From the NCBI RefSeq assembly GCF_021919125.1, contig NZ_CP083439.1:1302001-1366000 (forward strand): a DNA stretch of 64,000 nucleotides, written 5' to 3'. Every line of letters starts with the position of its first letter. Position 1 is the first letter of the stretch. Source of the stretch: Clavibacter sp. A6099 (GTDB lineage: Bacteria; Actinomycetota; Actinomycetes; Actinomycetales; Microbacteriaceae). Below are positions 49,374 through 59,395 of this stretch, in pieces. The notes under the pieces are model-generated. The model worked only from the letters and a program-made list of their open reading frames with translations. It was not told the DNA's origin and made no database searches. A program made the translations under genes and the position numbers.

Positions 49374-50233
49374 CCGCCGCCAGCCCGGTGCGCCCCGTCG
49401 CCGACCGCGCCCCCGCCCTGCCCGGCGTCCTGCCCCTCGGGATCCACCGGGTCCGCTACGAGGTGCGCCGCTACTTCCGGCAGACCGACACGATCATCTT
49501 CACGTTCCTCTTCCCGGTCATCATGCTGTCGATCTTCTCGGTCGCCTTCGGCTCGTCCGGCAACCTCGGCACGGCGCCCGACGGGTCGGGCGGCGTCAGC
49601 GCCGCGGCCTACTACCTGCCCGGCATGATCGCGGCGGGCATCCTCCTCTCGGGCGTGCAGAACCTCGCGGTCGACATCGCGATGGAGCGCAGCGACGGCA
49701 CGCTCAAGCGGCTCGCCGGATCCCCGCTGCCCGTGCTCTCGTACTTCATCGGCAAGGGCGGCCAGGTGATCGTCACCTCCCTGCTCCAGATGGTCGTGCT
49801 CCTGCTCGTCGCGCGGTTCGCGTTCGACGTGGAGCTGCCGACCGACGCCGGACGCTGGGCCACGTTCGCGTGGGTGTACGCGCTCGGGATCACGTCGTCG
49901 GCCGTGCTCGGGATCGCGCTCAGCCGCATCCCGCGCTCCGGCGCGTCGGCCACGGCGGTCATCACGCCGATCGTGCTCGTGCTGCAGTTCATCAGCGGGG
50001 TCTACCTGACCTTCACGATGCTGCCGACCTGGCTGCAGGACGTCGCGGCCTTCCTGCCCTTGAAGTGGATGGCCCAGGGCATGCGCGCCGTGTTCCTGCC
50101 GGACGCGCTCGCATCCGTGGAGCGCGGCGGCACGTGGGACCTCGCGGGCGTCGCGGTGGTCCTCGCGATCTGGCTGGTGGGCGGCACGATCGCCGCGGTC
50201 GCCACCTTCCGCTGGATCCGCCGGGACTCCTGA
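49370..50233 (+). CDS. ABC-2 type transporter permease
   Basis: 287 residues, ATGA overlap with the ATPase gene. Six hydrophobic helices: first at IIFTFLFPVIMLSIFSVAFG, later YYLPGMIAAGILLSGVQNLA and the ABC2-membrane signature ERSDGTLKRLAGSPLP. Forms an exporter with the preceding ATPase. The downstream DesK/NarL-type two-component pair suggests export of an envelope-active compound under envelope or antibiotic control. Confidence 0.92.
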   Translation: MTAASPVRPVADRAPALPGVLPLGIHRVRYEVRRYFRQTDTIIFTFLFPVIMLSIFSVAFGSSGNLGTAPDGSGGVSAAAYYLPGMIAAGILLSGVQNLAVDIAMERSDGTLKRLAGSPLPVLSYFIGKGGQVIVTSLLQMVVLLLVARFAFDVELPTDAGRWATFAWVYALGITSSAVLGIALSRIPRSGASATAVITPIVLVLQFISGVYLTFTMLPTWLQDVAAFLPLKWMAQGMRAVFLPDALASVERGGTWDLAGVAVVLAIWLVGGTIAAVATFRWIRRDS

Positions 50234-50272
50234 GCGGTGCGCGACCACGGAGCGGGATGGCAGGCTCAGGGC

Positions 50273-51556
50273 ATGATCCCGACCCGCACCGTCCACGTCG
50301 GCTTCGCGGTGACGATGGCGCTGCTGGTCGTGCTGACGATCGGCGCCGGGCGCGACGCGGGCTGGGGCGCGTGGGCGGCGATCGCGGCGATGTCCGCCCT
50401 CTACCTGCTGGTGGGCCGCCGCGCGCTCGAGGCCTCCGCGGCGGCGACGGCGGCGAAGGCCGAGCCCGTGCCGCCGCTGCCGTCCGCGCTCGTCTTCCTC
50501 GCGCTCGTCATCCCGGCGGCCACCTGGGGCGTCGCGAGCCTGTCGTCGTTCGCCATCGTGCAGTGCGTGCTGTGCCCGCTCGTCTGGCTGCTGCTGGACC
50601 GCGTGCGCGATGCGGTGATCGGGACCCTCGCGCTCACCGGATCCGTCGCCGTGGGGTTCGTGATCAGCTTCGGCGACCTGCCCGGCGCGATTCCGACCAT
50701 GGCGGTGTCGCAGGGGCTGAGCCTCGGCGGGAGCATCGCGCTCGGGCTCTGGATCACGCGCATCGCCGACCTCAGCCACGAGCGCCTGCACCTGCTAGAG
50801 GGGCTCCGCACGGCCCAGGCGCAGGTCGAGGAGCTCGGCCGCGAGGCGGGAGCCGCCCGCGAGCGGGAGCGGCTGTCCGCGGACATCCACGACACCGTCG
50901 CGCAGGACCTCACCGGCCTCGTCATGCTCGCCCAGCGCGGCCGGCGGGAGCTCCGCGGCGGCGAGACGGACGCGATGGACGCGACCCTCGCCCAGCTCGA
51001 GGAGGGCGCGCGGGATGCGCTGACGCAGACCCGCGCGATCGTCGCGGCCACGGCGCCCATGGAGCTCACGGACGGCCTGGGCGCCGCGCTCGCGCGGCTG
51101 GGCGCGCGCCTGGCACGCGAGGCGGGCATCCCGGTCGACGTGCGCGCCGACCCGGGCGTCGGATCCGTCGACCGCGACGCCGAGGTCGTCCTCCTCCGCT
51201 GCGCCCAGGAGGGGCTCGCGAACGTGCGCCGCCACGCGGGCGCGTCCGCCGTGGAGCTCGTCCTCGACCGCGACGCCGGGGACGTCGTGCTCGTGATCCG
51301 CGACGACGGCGGCGGGTTCGACCCGGCCCGCGCGTCCGGCGGCTACGGCCTCGACGGCATGCGGCGTCGGCTCGCCGCGGCCGGCGGGCGCCTCGACGTC
51401 GCGAGCGGCCCCGACGGCACCCGGCTCACGGCGCGCATCCCCGCGCACGCGGCAGCCGCGGCGGCCCACGCCGATCCGGCCGGAGCCGATCCGGCCGGCG
51501 CCGACCCGACGCCCGACCCGACGCCCGCCCCGACCCCCGCGCGGGCCCGCGCATGA
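50273..51556 (+). CDS. NarL/DesK-type sensor histidine kinase
   Basis: 427 residues from ATG 50273. About six N-terminal hydrophobic helices (to about residue 160), a coiled-coil linker, HisKA_3 dimerisation motif RERLSADIHDTVAQDLTG (His206), and HATPase_c with EGLANVRRHAGAS (N-box) and IRDDGGGFDP. The tail is a repeat of DPAGADPxP residues. Operon partner of the LuxR-type response regulator (ATGA overlap). Confidence 0.93.
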   Translation: MIPTRTVHVGFAVTMALLVVLTIGAGRDAGWGAWAAIAAMSALYLLVGRRALEASAAATAAKAEPVPPLPSALVFLALVIPAATWGVASLSSFAIVQCVLCPLVWLLLDRVRDAVIGTLALTGSVAVGFVISFGDLPGAIPTMAVSQGLSLGGSIALGLWITRIADLSHERLHLLEGLRTAQAQVEELGREAGAARERERLSADIHDTVAQDLTGLVMLAQRGRRELRGGETDAMDATLAQLEEGARDALTQTRAIVAATAPMELTDGLGAALARLGARLAREAGIPVDVRADPGVGSVDRDAEVVLLRCAQEGLANVRRHAGASAVELVLDRDAGDVVLVIRDDGGGFDPARASGGYGLDGMRRRLAAAGGRLDVASGPDGTRLTARIPAHAAAAAAHADPAGADPAGADPTPDPTPAPTPARARA

Positions 51557-52227
51557 CGCCCGCGCCCATCCGCGTCGTGGTCGTCGACGACCACCCCGTC
51601 GTCCGCGCCGGGCTCGCCGCGCTCCTCGCCTCCGCCGACGACATCGACGTGGTCGGGCAGGCGGCCGACGGCGAGGCGGCGGTCGCGCTGGCCCTCGCCG
51701 AGCGCCCCGACGTGGTCCTCATGGACCTCCGCATGCCCGGCCTCGACGGCGTCGGCGCGACCGCGCGGATCCGCGAGGAGGCGCCGGACGTCCGCGTCCT
51801 CGTGCTGACCACCTACGAGACCGACGCGAGCATCCTCACCGCCATCGAGGCGGGCGCGAGCGGCTACCTGCTGAAGGCGGCGCCCGAGGAGGAGATCCTC
51901 GCAGGCGTCCGGGCGGTGGCCCGCGGCGAGGTCGCCCTCGCGCCCGCGATCGCCGCCGCGCTGGTCCGGCAGGTGGCGCGCCCCGCCGCAGAGCCCGCCG
52001 GCCCGACGCCGACCCTCAGCCCGCGCGAGACCGAGGTGCTCGCGCTGGTGGCCGCCGGCCGCACGAACGCCCGCATCGCCCTGGAGCTGCACGTGACCCC
52101 CGCGACCGTGAAGACCCACCTGCTGCACGTGTTCGAGAAGCTCGGCGTCGGCGACCGGACCCGCGCGGTCACGCTCGCGATGGAGCTCGGCCTGCTGCCC
52201 GCTGCCGCTGGCCCCGGGCGCGGCTGA
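51553..52227 (+). CDS. LuxR/NarL-family response regulator
   Basis: 224 residues. Receiver domain with VVVVDDHPVVRAG, phospho-acceptor Asp58 in VVLMDLRMPG, VLTTYETD (Thr) and LLKAAP (Lys). C-terminal HTH_LuxR: LSPRETEVLALVAAGRTNAR and TPATVKTHLLHVFEKLG. Overlaps the kinase by 4 bp, so this is its cognate regulator, probably controlling the ABC exporter in the same operon. Confidence 0.95.
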   Translation: MTPAPIRVVVVDDHPVVRAGLAALLASADDIDVVGQAADGEAAVALALAERPDVVLMDLRMPGLDGVGATARIREEAPDVRVLVLTTYETDASILTAIEAGASGYLLKAAPEEEILAGVRAVARGEVALAPAIAAALVRQVARPAAEPAGPTPTLSPRETEVLALVAAGRTNARIALELHVTPATVKTHLLHVFEKLGVGDRTRAVTLAMELGLLPAAAGPGRG

Positions 52228-52528
52228 GCCCGCCCGCCGCGCTGCCGCCCCCGTCCGAGGGCGACCCGCGGTAACGCTTGGATAACGTCTCCCGGAAGCC
52301 GTATCGGCGGCCGAGGAAATGGATAAGTTCTGACCGACGACAAACGCACGGACCGCCGCGACCCGGCCGCTCCGCCGGTGGTCGCCCGGCACGGAACCCG
52401 CACCACCACCAGCACTCACCGCACCAGCACCCGACCCGAGGACGCGTCGGAGCACCACGGCCCTCGCGAGGACGCGACCGTCGGGTGCCCGCACGCCCCG
52501 GACGGGCCACCCGAGAGGACCCGCCGCC
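52228..52528 (+). promoter_or_regulatory. Control region of the chvE-mmsA-mmsB operon
   Basis: A 301-bp gap without a gene. Two similar AT-richer words lie at TTGGATAACG (52278-52287) and ATGGATAAGT (52319-52328), 41 bp apart. They could be promoter elements or regulator sites. A promoter near 52320 would leave a roughly 200-nt leader. From 52360 to 52528 I see no clear structure. Confidence 0.45.
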
Positions 52529-53671
52529 ATGGCATCCGGACGACACGCACGAAAGATCAGCTCCCTCCTCCTCCTCGCCGGCGTCGCCGTCGGCATGACC
52601 GCGTGCGCGCCGCAGGGCGCCACCAACACCGGCTCCGGTGACGGCGGCGACGCCGCCGGCGGCACCGAGTGCAACGTCGGCATCTCGATGCCCACCCGCA
52701 GCCTCGAGCGCTGGATCAACGACGGCGAGGGCCTCAAGACCAAGCTCGAGGGCGACGACTGCACCGTCGACCTCCAGTACGCCGACAACAAGACCGACGC
52801 GCAGATCAGCCAGATCCAGAACCAGGTCGCGGGCGGCGCCAAGATCCTCGTGGTCGCGGCCGTCGACGGCAAGACGCTCGGCCCGGCCCTCGAGGACGCG
52901 AAGAGCCAGGGCGTCACCGTCATCGCCTACGACCGCCTCATCAACGGCACCGAGGCCGTCGACTACTACGCCACCTTCGACAACTACAAGGTCGGCCAGC
53001 TCCAGGGCGAGTTCATCAAGGACCAGCTGGAGCTGGACACCGCGACCGGCCCCATCACGATGGAGCCCTTCGCCGGCAGCCCCGACGACAACAACGCCGG
53101 CTTCTTCTTCGGCGGCGCGTGGGACGTCCTCCAGCCCTACGTCGAGAGCGGCAAGCTGACCGTGCCCTCGGGCAAGTCGCCGGCCACGAGCGCCGACTGG
53201 CAGGCCATCGGGATCCTCGGCTGGGGATCCGACGACGCGCAAGCCGAGATGGACAACCGCCTGCAGTCGTTCTACACGGGCGGACAGAAGGTCCAGGTCG
53301 TCCTCTCGCCCAACGACAGCCTCGCGCTCGGCATCGAGGCGTCGCTCGCGAGCGCCGGCTACGCGCCCGGCGCCGACTGGCCCGTCATCACCGGCCAGGA
53401 CGCCGACAAGGCGAACGTGCAGGCGATCCTCGACGACAAGCAGTCCATGACCGTCTGGAAGGACACCCGGGCGCTCGGCGACCAGGTCCAGAAGATGATC
53501 GGCGAGATCGTCGCGGGCGACGAGGTCACCGTCAACGACACCGAGTCGTACGACAACGGCAAGAAGGTCGTCCCGTCGTTCCTCCTCGACCCGCAGGTGG
53601 TCGTGAAGGACGACGTGCAGTCCGTGCTCATCGACTCCGGCTTCCTCAAGGCGTCCGACGTCGGCCTGTAG
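52529..53671 (+). CDS. chvE: ChvE-like multiple-sugar-binding lipoprotein
   Basis: 380 residues. Lipoprotein signal with a lipobox VGMTAC (Cys about 26), then a periplasmic-binding-protein fold: [60 protein letters not shown] and [15 protein letters not shown] are ChvE/MmsE-family features. Delivers aldoses to MmsA-MmsB. A strong stem-loop follows before mmsA. Confidence 0.93.
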   Translation: MASGRHARKISSLLLLAGVAVGMTACAPQGATNTGSGDGGDAAGGTECNVGISMPTRSLERWINDGEGLKTKLEGDDCTVDLQYADNKTDAQISQIQNQVAGGAKILVVAAVDGKTLGPALEDAKSQGVTVIAYDRLINGTEAVDYYATFDNYKVGQLQGEFIKDQLELDTATGPITMEPFAGSPDDNNAGFFFGGAWDVLQPYVESGKLTVPSGKSPATSADWQAIGILGWGSDDAQAEMDNRLQSFYTGGQKVQVVLSPNDSLALGIEASLASAGYAPGADWPVITGQDADKANVQAILDDKQSMTVWKDTRALGDQVQKMIGEIVAGDEVTVNDTESYDNGKKVVPSFLLDPQVVVKDDVQSVLIDSGFLKASDVGL

Positions 53672-53679
53672 CCCGACCC

Positions 53680-53722
53680 GCGGCCGACGGGCCCGGCACC
53701 ACGCCGGGCGCCCGTCGGCCGC
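53680..53722 (+). promoter_or_regulatory. Intercistronic stem-loop between chvE and mmsA
   Basis: Outer 13-bp stem (53680-53692 with 53710-53722) continued by an inner CCGGC/GCCGG stem around ACCAC with a small bulge, in the 121-bp gap. It may be a partial terminator or mRNA 3'-end stabiliser, giving more binding protein than transporter. Confidence 0.6.
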
Positions 53723-53792
53723 GCATCCGTCTCCACCCGGCGCGCGCCGAACCGGCGCGCGCCACCGACCCGAACGGGAACCAGGAGCAGCA

Positions 53793-55337
53793 ATGGACGA
53801 CGTCATCCTGCAGATGACCGGCATCGTCAAGGAGTTCACGGGCGTGCGCGCCCTCGACGGCGTGGACGTCACCGTCCGCCGCGGCGAGGTGCACGCCATC
53901 TGCGGCGAGAACGGCGCGGGCAAGTCGACGCTGATGAAGGTGCTCAGCGGCGTGTACCCGCACGGCTCCTACGAGGGCACGATCACGATCGACGGCAGCG
54001 AGGTCCGCTACGGATCCATCAACGACAGCGAGCGCGACGGGGTGGTCATCATCCACCAGGAGCTCGCGCTCAGCCCCTACCTCTCCATCGCCGAGAACAT
54101 CTTCCTCGGCAACGAGATGTCGCGCGGCGGCGTCATCGACTGGAACAGGACGAACCTCGAGGCGGTCAAGCTCCTCAAGCGCGTGGGGCTCGACGAGAAC
54201 CCGGCGACGCGCGTGCTCGAGCTCGGCGTCGGCAAGCAGCAGCTCGTCGAGATCGCGAAGGCGCTCTCCAAGGAGGTGAAGCTCCTGATCCTCGACGAGC
54301 CCACCGCCGCGCTCAACGACGACGACTCCGCGCATCTGCTGGGACTCATCCGCCTGCTGCGCGAGGACGGCATCACGAGCATCATCATCAGCCACAAGCT
54401 CAACGAGATCCGGGCCATCGCGGACGACGTCACCGTCATCCGCGACGGCAAGACGATCGAGACGTTCCCCGTCACCGACTCGGACGAGATCGAGACGCGC
54501 ATCATCCGCGCGATGGTCGGCCGGCCGCTCGACGCGCAGTTCCCGCCGCGGGATCCGCACATCGGCGAGGAGAAGCTCCGCGTCGAGGGCTGGACCGTGC
54601 ACCACCCCGTGGACGTCGACCGGGTCGTCGTCGACGACGCGTCCTTCACCGTCCGCGCGGGCGAGGTCGTCGGGTTCGCCGGCCTCATGGGCGCGGGACG
54701 CACCGAGCTCGCGATGAGCATCTTCGGGCGCTCGTACGGCACGGGCATCACGGGCCGGATCTTCAAGGACGGCAAGGAGATCCGCACCCGCACCGTGAGC
54801 GAGGCCATCAAGAACGGCATCGCCTACGCGACGGAGGACCGGAAGCGCTACGGGCTCAACCTCATCGGCAGCATCACGGTGAACGTCTCGGCCGCCGCGC
54901 TCTCGAAGCTCGTCCGGCTCGGCGTGATCGACCGGCACCGCGAGTACGCGGTCGCCGACGACTACCGCAAGAGGATGAACATCAAGACGCCCGACGTCTC
55001 GGGGGTGGTCGGCAAGCTGTCCGGCGGCAACCAGCAGAAGGTCGTGCTCAGCAAGTGGATCTACTCGGGTCCCGACGTCCTCATCCTCGACGAGCCCACG
55101 CGCGGCATCGACGTGGGGGCGAAGTACGAGATCTACAGCATCATCAACCAGCTCGCGGCCGAGGGGAAGGCGGTCATCGTCATCTCCTCCGAGCTGCCCG
55201 AGCTCATCGGCCTCTCGGACCGGATCTACACGATCGCCGAGGGGCGGCTCACCGCCGAGGTCTCCCGGGCCGACGCGACACAGGAGGAGCTGATGCGGCA
55301 CATGACCGCCAGCCGGAAGTCAGGAGTCGACCAGTGA
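53793..55337 (+). CDS. mmsA: Multiple-monosaccharide ABC transporter ATP-binding protein
   Basis: 514 residues, two fused ABC domains. First: [32 protein letters not shown] and [11 protein letters not shown]. Second: degenerate Walker [31 protein letters not shown] and [16 protein letters not shown]. This is the RbsA/XylG/MmsA architecture, with the second site probably structural. Expected to drive import of aldose sugars with ChvE. Confidence 0.95.
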   Translation: MDDVILQMTGIVKEFTGVRALDGVDVTVRRGEVHAICGENGAGKSTLMKVLSGVYPHGSYEGTITIDGSEVRYGSINDSERDGVVIIHQELALSPYLSIAENIFLGNEMSRGGVIDWNRTNLEAVKLLKRVGLDENPATRVLELGVGKQQLVEIAKALSKEVKLLILDEPTAALNDDDSAHLLGLIRLLREDGITSIIISHKLNEIRAIADDVTVIRDGKTIETFPVTDSDEIETRIIRAMVGRPLDAQFPPRDPHIGEEKLRVEGWTVHHPVDVDRVVVDDASFTVRAGEVVGFAGLMGAGRTELAMSIFGRSYGTGITGRIFKDGKEIRTRTVSEAIKNGIAYATEDRKRYGLNLIGSITVNVSAAALSKLVRLGVIDRHREYAVADDYRKRMNIKTPDVSGVVGKLSGGNQQKVVLSKWIYSGPDVLILDEPTRGIDVGAKYEIYSIINQLAAEGKAVIVISSELPELIGLSDRIYTIAEGRLTAEVSRADATQEELMRHMTASRKSGVDQ

Positions 55338-56542
55338 CCGTCACCGCCGAGCAGGCCACATCGCCGAACGCGCCCGCGCCCGACGGCGTGAAGACGCGCA
55401 AGCGCCGCCGCATCGACCTCCGCCAGTACGGGATCCTCGCGGCGTTGGCCGTGATCATCCTGCTGTTCCAGATCCTCACGGAGGGGCGGCTGCTCTACCC
55501 GGGCAACGTCGCCAACCTCATCCAGCAGAACGCGTACGTGCTGATCCTCGCGATGGGCATGGTCATCGTGATCATCGCGGGCCACATCGACCTGTCGGTG
55601 GGCTCGGTCGTCGCGACGGTCGGCGCCGTGGCCGCGCTCAGCATGAACGAGTGGGGGCTGCCGTGGGGGACCGCGGTCGTGCTGTCGCTCGTGGTCGGCG
55701 CGCTCATCGGCGCGTGGCAGGGCTTCTGGGTGGCGTTCGTCGGGATCCCGGCGTTCATCGTCACGCTCGCGGGCATGCTCGTCTTCCGCGGCGTCGCGCT
55801 CGTGCTCCTCACCGGCGGCACGATCTCGGGCCTCCCGGCCGAGTTCAACTCCATCGGATCCGGCAACCTGCCGACGACCGGCGCGCCCGACCTCCTCACG
55901 CTCGGGATCGGCGCGCTCGTGTCGGTCGCGCTCGTGGTGCAGCAGCTGCGCACCCGCGCCACGCTCCGCAAGCTCGAGCTGCCGCGCGAGCGGGGGGTCT
56001 CGTTCTGGATCCGCACCGCCATCGCCGTCTTCGCGATCATGTACCTCTGCTACCTGCTGGCGTACAACCGCGGGACGCCGATCATCCTGATCATCCTGGC
56101 GACGCTCGTGCTGCTCTACTCGTTCCTCCTCACGCGCACGGTCTTCGGCCGGCACGTGTACGCGATGGGCGGCAACCTGTTCGCCGCGATGATGTCCGGA
56201 GTGAAGACCCGCTGGGTCAACTTCTTCATCTTCGTGAACATGGGCCTGCTCGCCGGGCTCGCGGGCGTCGTCAGCACGGCGCGCGCCGGATCCGCGGTGG
56301 CCTCCGCCGGCCAGAGCTTCGAGCTCGACGCGATCGCCGCGGTGTTCATCGGCGGAGCTGCCGTGCAGGGCGGCGTCGGCACGGTGGTCGGCGCGGTGAT
56401 CGGCGGCCTCGTGATGGGCGTGCTCAACCAGGGCCTGTCGATCCTGTCGGTCGACGCGGCGTGGCAGCAGGTCATCAAGGGCCTGGTGCTGCTCCTCGCG
56501 GTCGCCTTCGACGTCTACAGCAAGCGCCGCTCCGGGCGCTGA
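55334..56542 (+). CDS. mmsB: Multiple-monosaccharide ABC transporter permease (GguB/MmsB)
   Basis: 402 residues from GTG 55334, overlapping the mmsA stop (GTGA). About ten hydrophobic helices; BPD_transp_2 motifs [38 protein letters not shown], and the coupling segment [23 protein letters not shown]. The final helix run is [20 protein letters not shown]. Completes the importer. Confidence 0.94.
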   Translation: MTVTAEQATSPNAPAPDGVKTRKRRRIDLRQYGILAALAVIILLFQILTEGRLLYPGNVANLIQQNAYVLILAMGMVIVIIAGHIDLSVGSVVATVGAVAALSMNEWGLPWGTAVVLSLVVGALIGAWQGFWVAFVGIPAFIVTLAGMLVFRGVALVLLTGGTISGLPAEFNSIGSGNLPTTGAPDLLTLGIGALVSVALVVQQLRTRATLRKLELPRERGVSFWIRTAIAVFAIMYLCYLLAYNRGTPIILIILATLVLLYSFLLTRTVFGRHVYAMGGNLFAAMMSGVKTRWVNFFIFVNMGLLAGLAGVVSTARAGSAVASAGQSFELDAIAAVFIGGAAVQGGVGTVVGAVIGGLVMGVLNQGLSILSVDAAWQQVIKGLVLLLAVAFDVYSKRRSGR

Positions 56543-56564
56543 CCCGCGACGCGGCACGACTCCC

Positions 56565-56601
56565 GGCCCGGCCGCTCCCTCACGCGGGGAGCGGCCGGGC
56601 C
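56565..56601 (+). terminator. Terminator of the sugar ABC operon
   Basis: A perfect 15-bp GC stem (56565-56579 with 56587-56601) and 7-nt loop, 23 nt after the permease stop. Confidence 0.75.
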
Positions 56602-56663
56602 GTCCGTCGTCCGGGTGGGGGCGGATCGCACGCCGCATCGCGCGCGGCTGCCAGCCTCGGGGG

Positions 56664-56948
56664 ATGGGACACGGACCGTACGGCGCGTTGTCGCGCGATG
56701 AGGTGGCCGGACGCCTGGCCGAGGGATGCGCGTGGCGCATCTCCTGGTGCTCCGGCGGACGTCTCCCGGACGCGCGCGGCGTCGGACGGACGCTCCCGGA
56801 CGGCGTGCTCGAGAGGGTCCCGTCGCCGGCGAAGCTCCGCGGGGGCATCCTGCCCTCGGGACGCAACTGGATGCTGGTCGTCGAGCGCGAGGAGGCCGGC
56901 CGGCCGGTGCTCCTCTTCGACGAGGGCCCCGAGCACCGGCACGTCTGA
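56664..56948 (+). CDS. Small hypothetical protein
   Basis: 94 residues from ATG 56664, preceded by a ggggg run. Contents: AEGCAWRISWCSGGRLPDARGVGR and a beta-rich end (NWMLVVEREEAGRPVLLFDEG). No membrane segment or signal. The stop at 56948 abuts the convergent signal peptidase stop at 56949. No family recognised; reality moderately supported. Confidence 0.5.
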   Translation: MGHGPYGALSRDEVAGRLAEGCAWRISWCSGGRLPDARGVGRTLPDGVLERVPSPAKLRGGILPSGRNWMLVVEREEAGRPVLLFDEGPEHRHV

Positions 56949-57749
56949 TCAGCCGCGGTGGCGGCCCCGGGGTCGGACGGCCGCCGGCGTCGGTCCGGCC
57001 GCGTCGACGCCCGGGTGCGACGGATCCACGCGGGCTGCCTCGGCGACGCCCGCCGACATGGCGTCGGAGTGCACGTGGTCGCCCTCCGCCACGACGTCCG
57101 CCGCGGCGGAGGCGCTGCGCCTGCGTCGCGTCTGCACGGCGCCCGTGATGATCGTGACGGCCGCGTAGGCGAGGAGCGCGACCGCTGCGGCGGGGATGAT
57201 CCAGCTGCGCGCCTGCCCGTTGACGGCCTGGTTCGCCCAGCCGACGAGCGGCACCGAGTACCAGACCTCGCCCTGGATCTGTCCCGGCGTCACGGGCAGC
57301 GAGTCGGGCGACGCGTTGTTGTCGCCCGTGAAGGTGAAGGAGCGCGTGCCGTCCGAGGTGGACGCGATGGCGGTGATCCGGTGCGTGATGACCGCGGGGT
57401 CGCCCGAGCGGATCTGGTAGGTCGCGACGTCGCCGACCTCGAGGGCGTCGGGATCCACGGGTCGCACCACGATGAGCGTGCCGGGCGGGAGCGTCGGCTC
57501 CATCGACTGCGTGAGGATCGTCAGCGGCACGGATCCCGAGACCTTCGGCACCACGAGCAGCACGGCCGCGAGCGCGATGACGAGCAGGAGGACCCCGACG
57601 CTGAGGCCCACGGCCGCCGAGCGGGCGAGCTGCCGGAATCCGCCGCGGGGCCGGGTGCCGGCCTCGAGCTCGACGGGGGCGAGGTCGTCCGCGGGGCGCC
57701 CGAGGGCGTCGGCGTGGCGTGCGTGGCGGCGGGGGAGGAGGCGGGGCAT
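56949..57749 (-). CDS. ER-type (SipW-like) signal peptidase I
   Basis: 266 residues from ATG 57749. An N-terminal membrane anchor (SVGVLLLVIALAAVLLVVP), catalytic Ser82 in TQSMEPTLPPG, and His123 in VITHRITAI where bacterial type I peptidases have lysine. GDNNASPDS (142-150) is the conserved acidic box. A second helix (IIPAAAVALLAYAAVTII) anchors the C-terminus. Ser/His is the SipW and archaeal/ER form. Fourth gene of an operon with three proteins that carry SipW-type signal peptides, so it is their likely processing enzyme. Confidence 0.92.
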   Translation of the reverse strand: MPRLLPRRHARHADALGRPADDLAPVELEAGTRPRGGFRQLARSAAVGLSVGVLLLVIALAAVLLVVPKVSGSVPLTILTQSMEPTLPPGTLIVVRPVDPDALEVGDVATYQIRSGDPAVITHRITAIASTSDGTRSFTFTGDNNASPDSLPVTPGQIQGEVWYSVPLVGWANQAVNGQARSWIIPAAAVALLAYAAVTIITGAVQTRRRRSASAAADVVAEGDHVHSDAMSAGVAEAARVDPSHPGVDAAGPTPAAVRPRGRHRG

Positions 57750-57793
57750 GGTCTGTCGTCCGGGTCGGGTCGGTCGGGTCGAGTCGGTCGGGA

Positions 57794-58696
57794 TCAGGAG
57801 CAGCGGAAGCCGCGCGCGCCGCTCTGGGTGAACGCCACGACCGTGCCGCTCGCGACCTGGCGGACGACCTTGCTCTGGGAGTCGAGGAGGTCGACCGTGA
57901 CCTTGACCGTGCCGTCGGCGGCGAGGCTGGCGGGCACCTCCGAGCCGCTGATGGACGCCTTCCCGTAGTAGCCCTGCGAGGTGGCGATGCGCGTGCCGTT
58001 GACCATCACGTTGTAGTTCGACTCGAGCGAGGAGACCGAGGTGTCCCATCCGACGACGACGTACCAGTTCCCGTCCTGGGGCGTGCAGGCGAAGCCGCCC
58101 GTGACCGTGGGCGCCGGGGTGGTCTGCTTCGCGGTCGCGGTGTCGCGACCGGTCCAGCTGCCGGATCCCAGCACCGCCGTGAGCGTCGCCGTGACGGAGG
58201 CCGCGCCCTGGGGGAACGCGGTCGCGGTGGTGCGCACGCACCACGTGGCCGAGGCGCCCGGGGACAGCGTCCCGGACAGCGTGGGCGGGACCACCCAGTT
58301 GGCGGTGGCGGCGCCCGAGCCGACGGGGGTGCTGGCCGTGCAGCTCGAGCCGCTCGCGGCCCACGCGACGACGCGCACGTTGCGGGCGAAGTACTGGTCG
58401 TTCGTCGAGGAGGTCGGTGCTGCCATCGTGCCGGTCCACGAGTCGCGGGTGGATCCCGTGTTGGTGACGAGGACCGTCGCGGTGCGGCTGGGGCTCTGCG
58501 AGGTGAGCTCGCCCGCGAGGCGGTCGAAGCCGCTCTCCGTCACGGCGACGGTGGCGCTCTGGACGTTCGCGCTGGTCGACGTCGACGACGCCCAGAGCGC
58601 GTGGCCGGCGGTCGCGCCGATCCCGACGAGGAGGACGGTGAGGCCCACCAGGAGCGCGGCGTGCGCGCGACCCAGGCGTCGCCGCGTGCGGCTCAC
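57794..58696 (-). CDS. SipW-dependent exported protein (module protein 3)
   Basis: 300 residues. Signal region HAALLVGLTVLLVGIGATAGHALW ends in the GxxLW-type motif shared with the two upstream proteins. After it come TATVLVTNTGS and Ser/Thr/Val-rich beta sequence, four cysteines likely forming disulfides, and a distinct C-terminal domain (FACTPQDGNWYVVVGWD...). Ends ARGFRCS. Overlaps module protein 2 by 4 bp. Probably a surface or fibre accessory protein. Exact function unknown. Confidence 0.82.
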   Translation of the reverse strand: MSRTRRRLGRAHAALLVGLTVLLVGIGATAGHALWASSTSTSANVQSATVAVTESGFDRLAGELTSQSPSRTATVLVTNTGSTRDSWTGTMAAPTSSTNDQYFARNVRVVAWAASGSSCTASTPVGSGAATANWVVPPTLSGTLSPGASATWCVRTTATAFPQGAASVTATLTAVLGSGSWTGRDTATAKQTTPAPTVTGGFACTPQDGNWYVVVGWDTSVSSLESNYNVMVNGTRIATSQGYYGKASISGSEVPASLAADGTVKVTVDLLDSQSKVVRQVASGTVVAFTQSGARGFRCS

Positions 58697-59295
58697 GGCT
58701 GCACCTGCGTGCCGACGAGGGCGAAGGCGAGCTGCGCGGTGGATCCCTGCACCGACTGCGGCGCGTCCGTGTCGAGCACGACCTCGGTGCAGACGACCGA
58801 GGAGGCGCCGGGCTGGATGCGGACGAAACCGCTGGGCGTGTGCAGCTGGCCGGGACGGCCGGAGAACGTCGTGGCGCCGTGGACGCAGTCGGCCGGGGTG
58901 GCGACCGATCCGAGGCGCAGCGAGAGCTCGCCCGGGAAGGCGCTGTTCGAGGAGGTGCCTCGGGTGGAGATGGCCACGTCCAAGGCTATCGTCCCGGTGT
59001 TCTTCGCGGTGAAGGTGCCGAGGGCGCCCTGTCCCGGGAGGAGCTTGGAGGAGTCGAGGGCGGACTGCTGGGTGACGACGAGACCGCTCGTCCCGCTGGT
59101 GACGCTCGCGGGCTTCGTGCTGGCGGCGCCGTTCCAGAGGGCGTAGCTGCCGCCGGTCGCGGCGAGGGACGCGACGACCACGGCGGTGAGGAGGCCGGTG
59201 GTGAGCCAGGCGGCGCGGAGGGGGCTGCGGCGGGCCGGTCGCGCGGAGCGACGGCCGTGCGCGGGACGCGGGGCGGGGGCCTCGTTCCTGCGCAT
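58693..59295 (-). CDS. SipW-dependent exported protein (module protein 2)
   Basis: 200 residues from ATG 59295 with a GAGGAC SD. A long Arg-rich n-region then hydrophobic TGLLTAVVVASLAATGGSYALW, which carries the same end motif. The mature part (NGAASTKPASVTSGTSGLVV, ALGTFTAKNTGTIALDVAI) is beta-rich, with two cysteines. Similar in size and pattern to camelysin/TasA-type proteins, though I cannot prove homology. Separated from module protein 1 by a hairpin. Confidence 0.82.
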   Translation of the reverse strand: MRRNEAPAPRPAHGRRSARPARRSPLRAAWLTTGLLTAVVVASLAATGGSYALWNGAASTKPASVTSGTSGLVVTQQSALDSSKLLPGQGALGTFTAKNTGTIALDVAISTRGTSSNSAFPGELSLRLGSVATPADCVHGATTFSGRPGQLHTPSGFVRIQPGASSVVCTEVVLDTDAPQSVQGSTAQLAFALVGTQVQP

Positions 59296-59350
59296 GTCGT
59301 CCTCGTTCCGGGTGGTGGTGGGTGCGGTGGTGCGGGTGGTGGGGTGGAGA

Positions 59351-59385
59351 CCCCTCCCCGCGGGCGACGTCACCGCGGGGAGGGG
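59351..59385 (-). terminator. Hairpin between module proteins 1 and 2 (partial terminator)
   Basis: A 13-bp perfect stem (59351-59363 with 59373-59385) and 9-nt loop, starting 11 nt after the stop of protein 1. In this position it would reduce read-through into the next genes and favour protein 1. Confidence 0.6.
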
Positions 59386-59395
59386 GGCCTGGGGA

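Noticed and set aside
52228-52528. Sugar riboswitch or leader peptide before chvE
   Set aside because: No recognisable aptamer fold, terminator/antiterminator pair or short SD-led ORF visible by eye.
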